Shown here: piece by piece, positions 37,321 to 46,038 of the stretch | Layout of the letters: every line of letters starts with the position of its first letter | How positions within the stretch are numbered: position 1 is the first letter of the stretch | Origin: Pontibacillus yanchengensis | GTDB taxonomy: Bacteria; Bacillota; Bacilli; Bacillales; BH030062 | Reading direction: 5' to 3' | Assembly: GCF_009856295.1 (NCBI RefSeq) | Contig: NZ_WMEU01000002.1 | Span: forward strand, 372,001 to 436,000 | DNA: 64,000 nucleotides | Translations under genes and position numbers: made by a program | The notes under the pieces: model-generated | What the model was told of the DNA's origin: nothing | Database searches by the model: none | The model's input: the letters and a program-made list of their open reading frames with translations, nothing else

Positions 37321-37479
37321 GTAAAGAAGTTCTGACGCTTACATGTCTTGCGACAGCTACTATTGCTAAACGGGTGACTTGCACTATTTTTATAAATACA
37401 CTATCTCGTATTCTAATAACCATTATCTTTTTTCTTTCTTTCGATATCAACGCTTGCTATAATAATATTAGGTGATTGT

Positions 37480-37686
37480 ATGCAGACAATTTATGATGTT
37501 CAACAATTATTAAAAAGGTTCGGAACGTTTATTTATATTGGTGATCGTTTAGCTGATTTAGAATTAATGGAACAAGAAATAAAAGAATTACATCAAGCTC
37601 AATGTATTACCAAGGATGAATTTCAGATGAGTATATTATTGCTTCGACATGAAGCTGCTAACCTTCGTGATCAACAGAAGAGGTGA
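37480..37686 (+). CDS. yqgQ: YqgQ-like DUF910 protein
   Basis: This small cytoplasmic protein of 68 residues is predicted to be a three-helix bundle (TIYDVQQLLKRFGTFIYIGDRLADLELMEQEIKELH). Its length, sequence character and position directly before glcK match B. subtilis YqgQ (DUF910), which may bind nucleic acid; its role is not known. GGTGA precedes the ATG. It ends 5 bp before the glcK start, so the two are cotranscribed. Confidence 0.85.
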   Translation: MQTIYDVQQLLKRFGTFIYIGDRLADLELMEQEIKELHQAQCITKDEFQMSILLLRHEAANLRDQQKR

Positions 37687-37691
37687 ATTCA

Positions 37692-38654
37692 GTGAGTACA
37701 AAACATTTAATTGGTATTGATATAGGTGGAACGACAGTTAAAATCGCATTTATTACATATGATGGAGTTATTATGGAAAAATGGGAAATACCTACAAACA
37801 AGAGTGATGAAGCACAAAATGTCGTTCCTGACATAGCTATTTCTATTCGAGATAAACAAAAGGAGAAAGGGTATCAGCATGATGACTTTGCTGCAATAGG
37901 TGTAGGTGCTCCAGGATTTATTGACGTAGATAGTGGGATGATCCATGAAGCGGTTAATGTTGGGTGGAAGAATTATCATCTAAGTGAAGAGCTTAAACAA
38001 GCTTCAGGATATAAAGTATGGGTAGAAAATGATGCAAACCTAGCAGCACTAGGTGAAAATTGGAAAGGTTCTGGCGATCGAGCCAATCATATGATTGCTG
38101 TAACACTAGGAACAGGCGTTGGCGGTGGCATCATTGCAAATGGCCAATTGTTACATGGAGCAAATGGTACTGTAGCAGAAATTGGCCACATGACAGTTGA
38201 AACAGAAAAACCCTTACCATGTAATTGTGGAAAGTCAGGTTGTCTTGAAACTGTTACTTCAGCAACGGCTATATCAAAGTTAGCTAAAATCGCAATTGAA
38301 GAAGGGAAGAAGACTTCCTTAGCTCATACGCTAAAAGAAACGGAAGACATTACAGCCAAAGATGTGTTTGAAGCATCGACAAATGGAGATCAAGTAGCGG
38401 AAGATATTTTAGCTTACGTGATTGAACATCTAGGAAGAGCAATAGCGAATTTAGCGATTGCATTAAATCCATCGAAAATTGTTATAGGCGGTGGCGTTTC
38501 TAAAGCTGGCGACCAACTTCTTATCCCACTAAGAGCGGTTTTTGATCGATACGCTCTAACCCGAACGAGTCATGCAGCTGAAATCGTTATGGCATCACTA
38601 GGAAATGATGCGGGAGTAATGGGTGCAGCATATTTTGCTAAAGAAGAATTATAA
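37692..38654 (+). CDS. glcK: ROK-family glucokinase
   Basis: This enzyme phosphorylates glucose to glucose-6-phosphate with ATP. The 320-residue protein has the ATP-binding GIDIGGTTVKIAF motif, the sugar site ENDANLAALGE with the catalytic Asp, GTGVGGGII, and the ROK zinc cluster (EIGHMTV and CNCGKSGCLE). GTG 37692 is preferred over GTG 37683, since AGAGGTGA at 37677-37684 is correctly spaced for it. Length and context with yqgQ match B. subtilis GlcK. Confidence 0.95.
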   Translation: MSTKHLIGIDIGGTTVKIAFITYDGVIMEKWEIPTNKSDEAQNVVPDIAISIRDKQKEKGYQHDDFAAIGVGAPGFIDVDSGMIHEAVNVGWKNYHLSEELKQASGYKVWVENDANLAALGENWKGSGDRANHMIAVTLGTGVGGGIIANGQLLHGANGTVAEIGHMTVETEKPLPCNCGKSGCLETVTSATAISKLAKIAIEEGKKTSLAHTLKETEDITAKDVFEASTNGDQVAEDILAYVIEHLGRAIANLAIALNPSKIVIGGGVSKAGDQLLIPLRAVFDRYALTRTSHAAEIVMASLGNDAGVMGAAYFAKEEL

Positions 38655-38659
38655 TAATC

Positions 38660-38694
38660 AATCCCTTTCAATAAGAGTTTGGAAGGGATTTTTA
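38660..38694 (+). terminator. Terminator of yqgQ-glcK
   Basis: A 12-bp stem with one T-G pair (38660-38671 with 38679-38690) is followed by TTTTAT. Confidence 0.85.
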
Positions 38695-38726
38695 TCTGTT
38701 AAATATATAATGACAAATTCGTTCTA

Positions 38727-38762
38727 ACCTCGACTTTCAACAAGCATGTAAAGAGTCGAGGT
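38727..38762 (+). other. Hairpin in the yqgS upstream region
   Basis: A perfect 10-bp inverted repeat (38727-38736 with 38753-38762) has a 16-nt loop and no T tract. It could be a regulatory or mRNA structure, or a relic. The rest of 38695-38967 holds no gene I can support; it must contain the yqgS promoter. Confidence 0.4.
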
Positions 38763-38967
38763 TACTTATGCTGTAGCTTTAGCACAGAACAATTCCAAAT
38801 GTAAAAAATAGTTAAGAGTTTGTGAAACTTTTTTTACGTGATGACCGTCATATAGTAAGTAAGTCGTTTAGAATACTATGCTATGTGATATATAGGTTTA
38901 TAGAATTTACAACGAATTTTAATAAAAACAAAATAGTTGTTCTTAAACATGTGGGAGGAAAGAAATC

Positions 38968-40851
38968 ATGTTGCATAAATACACGAAAACACCTTTTTAT
39001 GCCATCGCTGCTTTTTTATTTGCGATAAAAACATATATGGTGTACCGATTTATATTTGAATTGTCAATTGAGAATCCATTACAAGAAATAATACTACTAA
39101 TCAACCCAATAGCTACCGCATTTATCTTTTTTACTGCAGTAGTTTGGTTTAAACCAGAAAAACAACTCAAATACACGAGAAGAATTGCACTTATAGGATC
39201 ATTAATATTGTATTTTAATGTCATTTATTTCCGTTCATTTAGTGATTTTCTTACCATTCCTGTTCTATTTCAGTCGAGCAATGCTGGAGACTTAGGTTCT
39301 AGTATTTTACAGCTTGTACACACTGCAGACTTATTATTGTTCATAGATGTGGCTATTATCTACTACCTTAGTAAGAAAGTATCACTTGATGTTCAACCTT
39401 CTCTAAAGAAAATGAAGTTAAGAGCAACAGTCATTGCTGTTGCTCTATTAGTAGGGAATGTGGTGCTTGCGGAAATGGAGCGGCCGATGTTGTTTGTAAG
39501 AACTTTTGATCGTGAATATTTAGTAAAAAATATAGGTGTGTTCAACTATCATATATATGATGTGGCACTACATTCAAAATCAAAAGCTCAGCGTGTTCTA
39601 GCAGATGGCAGTGAAGTAAAAGAAGTAGAGGAATATACCAATAAAAATATTAAAAGTGATCAACACTCTAAGCTCCAGGGGATTGCAAAAGATAAAAACA
39701 TTATTTATATTTCAGCAGAATCCTTGCAAAGCTTTGTTATTAACAACAAATTAAATGGTAAAGAAGTAACCCCCTTCTTGAATGATCTAATCGACGATAG
39801 TTATTATTTTGAGAATTTCTATCATCAAACAGAACAAGGTAAGACCTCCGATTCTGAGTTTGTAATCGAAAATTCACTATATCCATTATCGAGGGGAGCT
39901 GTGTTTTTCACTCACTCACAGAATGAACTCAATGCTGTTCCAGAGATTATCAGTGATCATGGGTACACATCTGCAGTCTTTCATGCCAACAACAAGAGCT
40001 TTTGGAACCGTAGTGTTATGTATGACACGCTCGGATACGATGAGTTTTATTCAGAAACCGCTTATAATGTGAACGATGAGAATACCATTGGATGGGGGTT
40101 AAGTGATAAAGCGTTCTTTGATCAGTCTATAAAATATCTGAAATCCATGGAAGAGCCTTACTATGCCAAATTTATAACACTGACTAACCACTTCCCGTTT
40201 GAGTTACCAGAGGATAAGCAAAACATTGATAAGTTCGATTCTAACTCGAAAACCTTAAATAACTATTTTACTACTGCTCGGTACACAGACGAGGCAATTA
40301 AACAATTTTTCCAGAAACTAAAGGAATCCGGCGAATATAAAGATTCAATCATCATCATATATGGGGATCATTATGGTATTAGTGAGTACCATAATAAAGC
40401 GATGAGCCAATACCTTGGTAAGGAAGAGATTACTCCTTTTGATCATATACAGCTCCAACGTGTACCTTTTATTGTACACATCCCAGGTCATGAGAATGAT
40501 CGTACTATTTCAAAGGTGAGTGGTCAGATGGATATGAAGCCAACTGTTCTAAGTATGATGGGGATTGAAACTGAAAATGGAGTAGATTTTGGTACAGATT
40601 TGTTTACGGATGATGTAGACCCATTCGTTGTCTTGCGAGATGGAAGTTTTATTACACAAGATTATCTATACACAAGAGATACTTGTTACAATCGTAAATC
40701 AGGTAAAGAAGTTCCTATGGAAAAATGTAAGCCATTAGTGGCCAAAGCTCAGCAGGAGTTAGATTATTCAGATAGCATTATTTATGGAGATTTGTTGCGT
40801 TTTTATAATGCAGAATATAATGAAGTAGAGACAGAGGTAAAATCCAATTAG
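38968..40851 (+). CDS. yqgS: LtaS-family sulfatase-fold phosphoglycerol transferase (YqgS)
   Basis: This enzyme belongs to the lipoteichoic acid synthase family, which polymerises or transfers glycerol phosphate from phosphatidylglycerol outside the membrane. The 627-residue protein has five membrane segments in the first 180 residues and a sulfatase-like extracellular domain. Catalytic residues match LtaS: E251 (SAESLQ), the nucleophile T293 (EQGKTSDSEF), and D467-H468 (YGDHYG) for the manganese site. The position after glcK matches B. subtilis YqgS, one of several paralogues there. GGGAGG precedes the ATG and a terminator follows. Confidence 0.92.
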   Translation: MLHKYTKTPFYAIAAFLFAIKTYMVYRFIFELSIENPLQEIILLINPIATAFIFFTAVVWFKPEKQLKYTRRIALIGSLILYFNVIYFRSFSDFLTIPVLFQSSNAGDLGSSILQLVHTADLLLFIDVAIIYYLSKKVSLDVQPSLKKMKLRATVIAVALLVGNVVLAEMERPMLFVRTFDREYLVKNIGVFNYHIYDVALHSKSKAQRVLADGSEVKEVEEYTNKNIKSDQHSKLQGIAKDKNIIYISAESLQSFVINNKLNGKEVTPFLNDLIDDSYYFENFYHQTEQGKTSDSEFVIENSLYPLSRGAVFFTHSQNELNAVPEIISDHGYTSAVFHANNKSFWNRSVMYDTLGYDEFYSETAYNVNDENTIGWGLSDKAFFDQSIKYLKSMEEPYYAKFITLTNHFPFELPEDKQNIDKFDSNSKTLNNYFTTARYTDEAIKQFFQKLKESGEYKDSIIIIYGDHYGISEYHNKAMSQYLGKEEITPFDHIQLQRVPFIVHIPGHENDRTISKVSGQMDMKPTVLSMMGIETENGVDFGTDLFTDDVDPFVVLRDGSFITQDYLYTRDTCYNRKSGKEVPMEKCKPLVAKAQQELDYSDSIIYGDLLRFYNAEYNEVETEVKSN

Positions 40852-40866
40852 TAAACACTTATTTCA

Positions 40867-40898
40867 GCTTGCTACTTAAATGTAGCAAGCGTTTTTTG
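40867..40898 (+). terminator. Terminator of yqgS
   Basis: A 9-bp stem (40867-40875 with 40882-40890), 6-nt loop and GTTTTTTG tail. Confidence 0.88.
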
Positions 40899-40964
40899 TT
40901 CTTCTACTCGAAAAGAAGTTATATAATGGTTCAAAATGATTTAATGGAAAAGGAGACTCATATA

Positions 40965-41861
40965 ATGAGCGAGATACGTTTTCAAAGTAAATATGATTCT
41001 AATTCTTGCATGAATCATTTGGTTGAACTTCAACGTAAATACCCATTTATTAAATTGAATGTGATTGGTACGTCTTTGTTAGGTACCCCAATCTATGAAT
41101 TAAGCGTAGGGGAGGGTGTGAAGAAAATTCATTGGAATGGATCATTTCATGCTAATGAATGGATTACAACACCACTCCTATTGAAGTCATTGGAGAGATT
41201 TTGTCATGCAATTGCTGAGGATATTCTTATCGATGAAGACTATGCACAAAGTATTTACCATCAAACTAAGTTATCTGTTGTTCCAATGGTTAATCCCGAT
41301 GGAGTCGATTTATTCCATCACGGTTCTTCCGTTGCAGGGATGTATAAACCTGTTGTTGAAAAAATAAATAATCAATATAAACATGTAACCTTTACTTCTT
41401 GGAAAGCCAATATTAGAGGAGTGGACTTAAATAATCAATTTCCTGCTCATTGGGAGATAGAGCAAAAAAGAAAACCTTTACTTCCATCATTCCGAGACTT
41501 TCCAGGATATTATCCTTTATCTGAACCTGAGTCTAGAGCGATGTATCAATTATCTATTCAACATTCATTTGATCGTGTATTAGCGTTTCACAGTCAAGGA
41601 GAAGTCATTTATTATGGATATAATCAAGCTGAACCTTCTAGATCAAAGGAGGTAGTTGAGGATTTTCAAAGAATTAGTGGTTATCTTCCAATACGTACAA
41701 TCGATAGTCATGCTGGCTATAAAGACTGGTATATCCAACATTTTAAAAAAGAAGCTTATACAGTTGAGGTCGGTAAGGGGATCAATCCTTTACCATGGTC
41801 AACCTTTAACTACCAAGAAAAGCAAGTAAGTAGGATATGTATGAGAAGTCTTTGTTTATGA
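40965..41861 (+). CDS. yqgT: M14 zinc carboxypeptidase-like peptidase (YqgT)
   Basis: This is a probable gamma-D-glutamyl-diamino-acid endopeptidase type M14 enzyme acting on peptidoglycan stem peptides. The 298-residue protein has the zinc motif FHANEW (HxxE), the substrate-binding NIRGVDLNNQFPAHWE region, the third ligand in LAFHSQG, and the catalytic Glu in YTVEVGKGINPLP. No signal peptide or LysM domains are visible, unlike some longer relatives. ATG 40965 follows AAAAGGAG; the open frame begins at 40869 without a good site. The C-terminal 15 residues look unlike the family and may reflect a frameshift close to the natural end. Confidence 0.82.
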   Translation: MSEIRFQSKYDSNSCMNHLVELQRKYPFIKLNVIGTSLLGTPIYELSVGEGVKKIHWNGSFHANEWITTPLLLKSLERFCHAIAEDILIDEDYAQSIYHQTKLSVVPMVNPDGVDLFHHGSSVAGMYKPVVEKINNQYKHVTFTSWKANIRGVDLNNQFPAHWEIEQKRKPLLPSFRDFPGYYPLSEPESRAMYQLSIQHSFDRVLAFHSQGEVIYYGYNQAEPSRSKEVVEDFQRISGYLPIRTIDSHAGYKDWYIQHFKKEAYTVEVGKGINPLPWSTFNYQEKQVSRICMRSLCL

Positions 41862-41949
41862 GTCAAGAAATGTTGTGATCCTTCGATTCTAGCTTCAGAG
41901 CCATGTACCTAGTATAACTCTCCTAACTTCTCGATAATAAGTTAACATT

Positions 41950-42050
41950 GCATCGCCGGTGTTTTTGTGTGTTACGCACCAACATTAAACGCACCTGTGA
42001 CCTTTAGGCCGCAGTACATATGTCGCTAAACAGGTGTTCCGAGTTTTCTT
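41950..42050 (+). repeat. Dispersed repeat A, degenerate partial copy
   Basis: This resembles the 3-prime half of the elements at 11660-11830 and 63700-63905: TTACGCACCAACATTAAAC, then GCAGTACATATGTCGCTAAAC. It lies between yqgT and yqgU, where no gene is seen from 41862 to 42132. Confidence 0.45.
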
Positions 42051-42132
42051 TATCATAATTGTTAGATAATTCTTTACTAGTAAGATACGAAAGTGGCATA
42101 ATTTGTATGTAGAATAAACGAGGTGAAACTCA

Positions 42133-43233
42133 ATGAAGAAAGCGATTTTGCTTCTTCTTTTTTTATTGATTATGACTGCATGTAATCAATTGGAACGAAG
42201 GGCATTAATGCATCATGACAATACCATGAGTTTAGAAGATAAGCAGAAAATGAAGTCCAGCATTAAAACAATTGTGGAGCCTGATTTAGTTCAAGTACAA
42301 ACGTGGTTAGATGATCAAACTGTGGTTTACACTAGGTCTCTATACGAGGAAACGGAACTCGTGTCTTATAATATTGTAACGGGCAAAAAGGAAGTTATAT
42401 ATATTTCTCAAGAACCTATTTCTAAAGTAGTTACTAGTACCAATCAAACTTATCTTTTTTTAGAGGCAACAGGGAAGCAAAACCAAACGGTATTAACCAT
42501 TATTAATCAAAAGGGGGAAGAGTTATACAGTACAGAAAAACATGTGCAAAAGGTAACAGTAGCTTGGAATCCCTTTGTGGAAGAAAAAGGTTTACTCTCT
42601 TTATATTTAGGAGCACAGCAAACAAAAGTCGTACCATTTGATGTGAACCAAAGCAAACTATTTGAAGCAATCCCTGTAAACCCGTATGTAAGGTGGTTAT
42701 CCCCATCCCAAGTCGTTTATTTTGAATGGGGAGAAGGTATGAATTTACAGGCTGATATTTATCAATATACCATACAAAATGGTAAGAAACAGGTACACTC
42801 TCATCAAGTTAATGGATTTGAAGCTAGTGTTGATTCATACTTGTTGTTAAAAGTAAATGCTGAACAGGAACAAATGCAATTTCAATTCCATGATAAAGAG
42901 ACAAAAAAACTTCAATCATCCTTCACAATTCCCATGTTGCAATCCAATTCAGGTTATTATTGGACGCCTTCTTATGAATGGCATGAGAAAACGAACACAC
43001 TTTATACGTACGCTCCTAAATATGCTGCATCTTTATTCGAATACGAGGAATCCTATAAGTTAATCACCTATAATCCTAAAGAGGATATTAAGCGGGTAAT
43101 CCAAAATAATGTTGAACATACCCCTATTAAATGTTCCCCGTCAGGGAAGTATTGTCTAATGGGGTACCAATCAACGAAACTTATTGATGTAGACGAACAA
43201 CATGTGCGGCAAATCATATACAACGAGAGGTGA
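42133..43233 (+). CDS. yqgU: YqgU-like lipoprotein with beta-propeller-like repeats
   Basis: The 366-residue protein has a short signal peptide and lipobox ending in MTAC (C17). The rest consists of strand-rich repeats (LDDQTVVYTRSLYEETELVSYNIVTGKKEVIY, later LITYNPKEDIKR and CSPSGKYCLMGY) that suggest a beta-propeller domain. Function is unknown. Length, signal and location between yqgT and the metal hydrolase match B. subtilis YqgU. Its stop lies 5 bp before the exporter ATPase start, so they are cotranscribed. Confidence 0.8.
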   Translation: MKKAILLLLFLLIMTACNQLERRALMHHDNTMSLEDKQKMKSSIKTIVEPDLVQVQTWLDDQTVVYTRSLYEETELVSYNIVTGKKEVIYISQEPISKVVTSTNQTYLFLEATGKQNQTVLTIINQKGEELYSTEKHVQKVTVAWNPFVEEKGLLSLYLGAQQTKVVPFDVNQSKLFEAIPVNPYVRWLSPSQVVYFEWGEGMNLQADIYQYTIQNGKKQVHSHQVNGFEASVDSYLLLKVNAEQEQMQFQFHDKETKKLQSSFTIPMLQSNSGYYWTPSYEWHEKTNTLYTYAPKYAASLFEYEESYKLITYNPKEDIKRVIQNNVEHTPIKCSPSGKYCLMGYQSTKLIDVDEQHVRQIIYNER

Positions 43234-43238
43234 GTATA

Positions 43239-43937
43239 TTGAGTACTCAAACGATGTATTCTTTTCAAAATGTCAGTAAAGGACCTCTACAAAATATTAA
43301 CTTATCAATAGAAACTGGGGAGAAGGTAATAATATTTGGTCCTTCAGGTGCTGGTAAAAGCACCTTATTGCATTTGTTTAACCGATTGCAGGATCCGGAT
43401 AGTGGAGAGATTCTCTTCAATGGTAAGTCTCTTTCTTCCTATCATATCCCTAACCTCAGAACTCAAGCTGGTTTGGTTATGCAAGCGCCTCATCTATTTC
43501 CGGGAACTGTACTTGAAAATATTAAGTATGGTCCATCTTTAAGAGGGAAGTGGAGAGAGAAGGAAGCAGAAGAACTTTTGTCTTATGTACAACTTCCAGC
43601 TGAATACAAAAATCGGGATGTAAATCATTTATCAGGGGGAGAGCAACAACGGGTGTCATTGGCTAGGACACTTGCTAATAAGCCAGATGTATTATTACTA
43701 GATGAGCCTACTAGTGCATTAGACCAGCATACTATCGAAGAGATAGAAGAGGTATTAGAATGCCTAATTCAAGAAAATCAACTAACGATGATTATGGTTA
43801 CCCATAACCTAAGACAGGCTAAAAGGTTAGGAGATAAAGGTTTGTTCCTTTCAGAAGGGGAGATTTTAGAATCAGGACCTATCTCAACTATGCTCCAAAA
43901 CCCCACTACAGAATCATTACAGTCATTTCTGGCTTAA
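43239..43937 (+). CDS. ABC exporter ATPase, FetA/YjkB type
   Basis: This is the ATPase of a two-gene ABC exporter; the family includes E. coli FetA, linked to iron export, and plant STAR1. The 232-residue protein has Walker A GPSGAGKS (K40), signature LSGGEQQR, Walker [12 protein letters not shown] and switch His (MVTHNL). The TTG at 43239 follows GAGAGGTGA; GTG 43230 overlaps that site and ATG 43254 lacks one. The permease gene follows after 21 bp. This pair is not found at this position in B. subtilis, where yjkA/yjkB are elsewhere. Confidence 0.87.
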   Translation: MSTQTMYSFQNVSKGPLQNINLSIETGEKVIIFGPSGAGKSTLLHLFNRLQDPDSGEILFNGKSLSSYHIPNLRTQAGLVMQAPHLFPGTVLENIKYGPSLRGKWREKEAEELLSYVQLPAEYKNRDVNHLSGGEQQRVSLARTLANKPDVLLLDEPTSALDQHTIEEIEEVLECLIQENQLTMIMVTHNLRQAKRLGDKGLFLSEGEILESGPISTMLQNPTTESLQSFLA

Positions 43938-43958
43938 ATCGTTGAAGGAGTTGTGCCA

Positions 43959-44729
43959 ATGTCCCCGGATATTTCCAATCAATCGTTACTCTTTTTATTT
44001 ATATTCGTGCTCGTACCATTATGGTTATCCTACTATTATCAGTTGGGATTAAAAAAAGATATTGTCTGGTCTTCAATAAGAGGAGCAGTGCAGTTATTTC
44101 TTATAGGATATGCTCTAAATTTCTTATTTGATTTACCTGCTATTCAAGGTATTCCCCTCATGCTATCTGTTATGATCACAGTTGCTAGTTTTCATGCAAG
44201 GAAAAAGGGTGAAGGTATTCCAAGGATGTTAGCAACGATTTTTATAGGATTGATTCTTATTGAGATTAGTGTTCTTTCCTTATGGCTTTTAGCAGGCATG
44301 ATTGAGTTTACTCCATCCCAGGTAATTCCGATGAGCGGTATGGTTATAGGCAATAGCATGGTGGCGATGGGATTAGCTTTAGAAAGAATGAAAAGTGAAT
44401 TTAGAGAGAATGAGGGACGAATTCTGGCAGCTTTATCGCTTGGGGCTAAACCAAATCAATCTTCAAAGATTATTCTACAACAAACATTACAATCTTCTTT
44501 AATTCCTAATGTGGATAAATTGAAGACAATTGGGCTTGTTCAATTGCCCGGAATGATGACAGGTTTGATTCTCGGAGGCGTAAATCCTGTAACAGCGATA
44601 AAGTATCAATTAGTCATCTCGTTAAGTATTTTTTCGGCAGTATCCATAAGTGCTATTTATATTACATTAATGACATACCGTTATTTTTACAATGATCGTA
44701 TGCAACTAAAGCAAATGGAAAGTGATTAG
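43959..44729 (+). CDS. ABC exporter permease, FetB/YjkA type (UPF0014)
   Basis: This is the membrane partner of the preceding ATPase. The 256-residue protein has about seven membrane segments and the UPF0014 hallmarks SSIRGAVQLFLIGYAL, IPMSGMVIGNSMVAMGLALERM and QLPGMMTGLILGGVNP. In E. coli and plants this family exports or redistributes iron or aluminium-related substrates; the substrate here is inferred, not visible. ATG 43959 follows AAGGAG; GTG 43953 is too close to that site. No terminator on the plus strand is evident behind it. Confidence 0.87.
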   Translation: MSPDISNQSLLFLFIFVLVPLWLSYYYQLGLKKDIVWSSIRGAVQLFLIGYALNFLFDLPAIQGIPLMLSVMITVASFHARKKGEGIPRMLATIFIGLILIEISVLSLWLLAGMIEFTPSQVIPMSGMVIGNSMVAMGLALERMKSEFRENEGRILAALSLGAKPNQSSKIILQQTLQSSLIPNVDKLKTIGLVQLPGMMTGLILGGVNPVTAIKYQLVISLSIFSAVSISAIYITLMTYRYFYNDRMQLKQMESD

Positions 44730-44749
44730 GGAATAAGGATGTGACTAAT

Positions 44750-44780
44750 AAAAAATCCTCTCATAGCAATTGAGAGGATT
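44750..44780 (-). terminator. Terminator of the DUF2759 gene (minus strand)
   Basis: A perfect 10-bp stem (44754-44763 with 44771-44780) is followed on the minus strand by a T5 tract. On the plus strand no T tract follows, although the hairpin may still affect fetB-side transcripts. Confidence 0.75.
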
Positions 44781-44796
44781 GGACATTATTAGTGTA

Positions 44797-44979
44797 TTAG
44801 TGGCCTCCGCCACCGCTACTTGTGAACTGAGAAATAATCGTCATAATGGAAAAGAACCCAAATACTAACGTGGAAATACCAGCAAAGGCTACTGCGAATA
44901 GATTTTTTGTTTTTAATTCACGGAAAACTGCCACTGCGCAAAGAATTGTAACGAATAACATCATGATTGCTAATGTCAT
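44797..44979 (-). CDS. DUF2759 small membrane protein (YqgW-like)
   Basis: This 60-residue protein has two hydrophobic helices (TLAIMMLFVTILCAVAVFREL and NLFAVAFAGISTLVFGFFSIMTII) and a Gly-Gly-Gly-Gly-His end. It is a DUF2759-type protein found in Bacillaceae; the role is unknown. The start is ATG 44979, with AAGGAGGTTA upstream; the frame is open to 45033 but the extra residues precede the ribosome-binding site. It has its own terminator. Confidence 0.78.
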   Translation of the reverse strand: MTLAIMMLFVTILCAVAVFRELKTKNLFAVAFAGISTLVFGFFSIMTIISQFTSSGGGGH

Positions 44980-45145
44980 ATTCCCTAACCTCCTTTTTAC
45001 ACATCTACTATTGCAGATGGTAAACATCTTCATTTACTATAATTAATATGTATCTTTTCTATTCTTCTCATACATTTTAAACGACTTTTCTCTGTTTGTC
45101 GAGATATTATTAGTAGTTTTATACATTATTTCAGGGGGTATTTTA

Positions 45146-45772
45146 ATGAAACTAGAACAGTTGCCACTAGGGCCTTTAGGAACGAATTGTTATGTTATCA
45201 AAGAAGATCAGAGAGCACTTATTGTAGATCCGGGTGGAGAGGCCGATAAGTTAATTCGAATGATTGAACGAAGAGAGTTACAACCAGTTGCTATTTTACT
45301 TACGCATGCACATTTTGACCATATTGGTGCTCTTGATGAAATTAGAGATCACTTCAATATTGAAGTGTATATGCATGAGGAAGAACAAAACTGGTTAATG
45401 GATCCTGAAAAAAACGGATCAGCCTTATTTGGGATGGTTACATCGAGCATCACCGCTCGAAAAGCTGAACACTTTATCGATAAAGGTACTATGGAAGTAG
45501 AAGGATTTTTATTTGAAATTCGTTATACACCTGGTCACTCACCTGGGAGTATTTCGTTTGTCTTCCATGAAGCAGGCTATGCAGTCGTAGGGGATACACT
45601 ATTTGCTGGAGGTATTGGAAGAACAGATCTACCTGGAGGAAATATGGAAACACTATTATCAAGCATTAAAACGCAATTAATGGATTTACCTGACGATATG
45701 GAAATTTGTCCAGGTCATGGAAATATGACTACAGTGGAAGAAGAAAGGAAAAACAACCCTTTTCTAAACTAG
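45146..45772 (+). CDS. yqgX: Metallo-beta-lactamase-fold hydrolase (YqgX, glyoxalase II-like)
   Basis: This is a hydrolase of the MBL fold, often annotated as a hydroxyacyl-thiol hydrolase. The 208-residue protein carries the metal motif THAHFDHIG (HxHxDH), PGHSPGS, the bridging Asp in VVGDTLFAGGIGRTDLPGG, and the last His in PGHGNMTT. The physiological substrate is unknown; bacillithiol adducts are possible, as Bacilli lack glutathione. A GGGGG-containing site precedes the ATG, and a terminator follows. Confidence 0.88.
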   Translation: MKLEQLPLGPLGTNCYVIKEDQRALIVDPGGEADKLIRMIERRELQPVAILLTHAHFDHIGALDEIRDHFNIEVYMHEEEQNWLMDPEKNGSALFGMVTSSITARKAEHFIDKGTMEVEGFLFEIRYTPGHSPGSISFVFHEAGYAVVGDTLFAGGIGRTDLPGGNMETLLSSIKTQLMDLPDDMEICPGHGNMTTVEEERKNNPFLN

Positions 45773-45798
45773 GTCTAAGGAAAATCATCATATATAAG

Positions 45799-45847
45799 AA
45801 AAAGCAGGCATACCTATGAATAACAACTAGGACATGCTTGCTTTTTT
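45799..45847 (+). terminator. Terminator of yqgX
   Basis: An extended stem (AAAAAGCAGGCAT arm with ATGCTTGCTTTTT arm, one G-T pair, inner CCTA/TAGG) ends in T6. Confidence 0.82.
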
Positions 45848-46038
45848 ATTTATCTTATAGGCTAAGGTAAACAAAAGTGTTGATTATTAGTGACAGGAAA
45901 AATAGGCAAGAAGAAAAGTTATTCAATGGGGTGTGGTGCTGTGCTTTAGCCGGACTAGAGCGGACGATGGTGGGAGGTTACGATCAACATTTCAAGTTTC
46001 GGAGCAGCTTTTCCGATTTTCTATGGGAGGAGGAAAAA

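Noticed and set aside
45877-46038. 54-codon N-terminal extension of the MidA-type methyltransferase
   Set aside because: It precedes a much stronger ribosome-binding site at 46025-46033, and the extension does not resemble the family.
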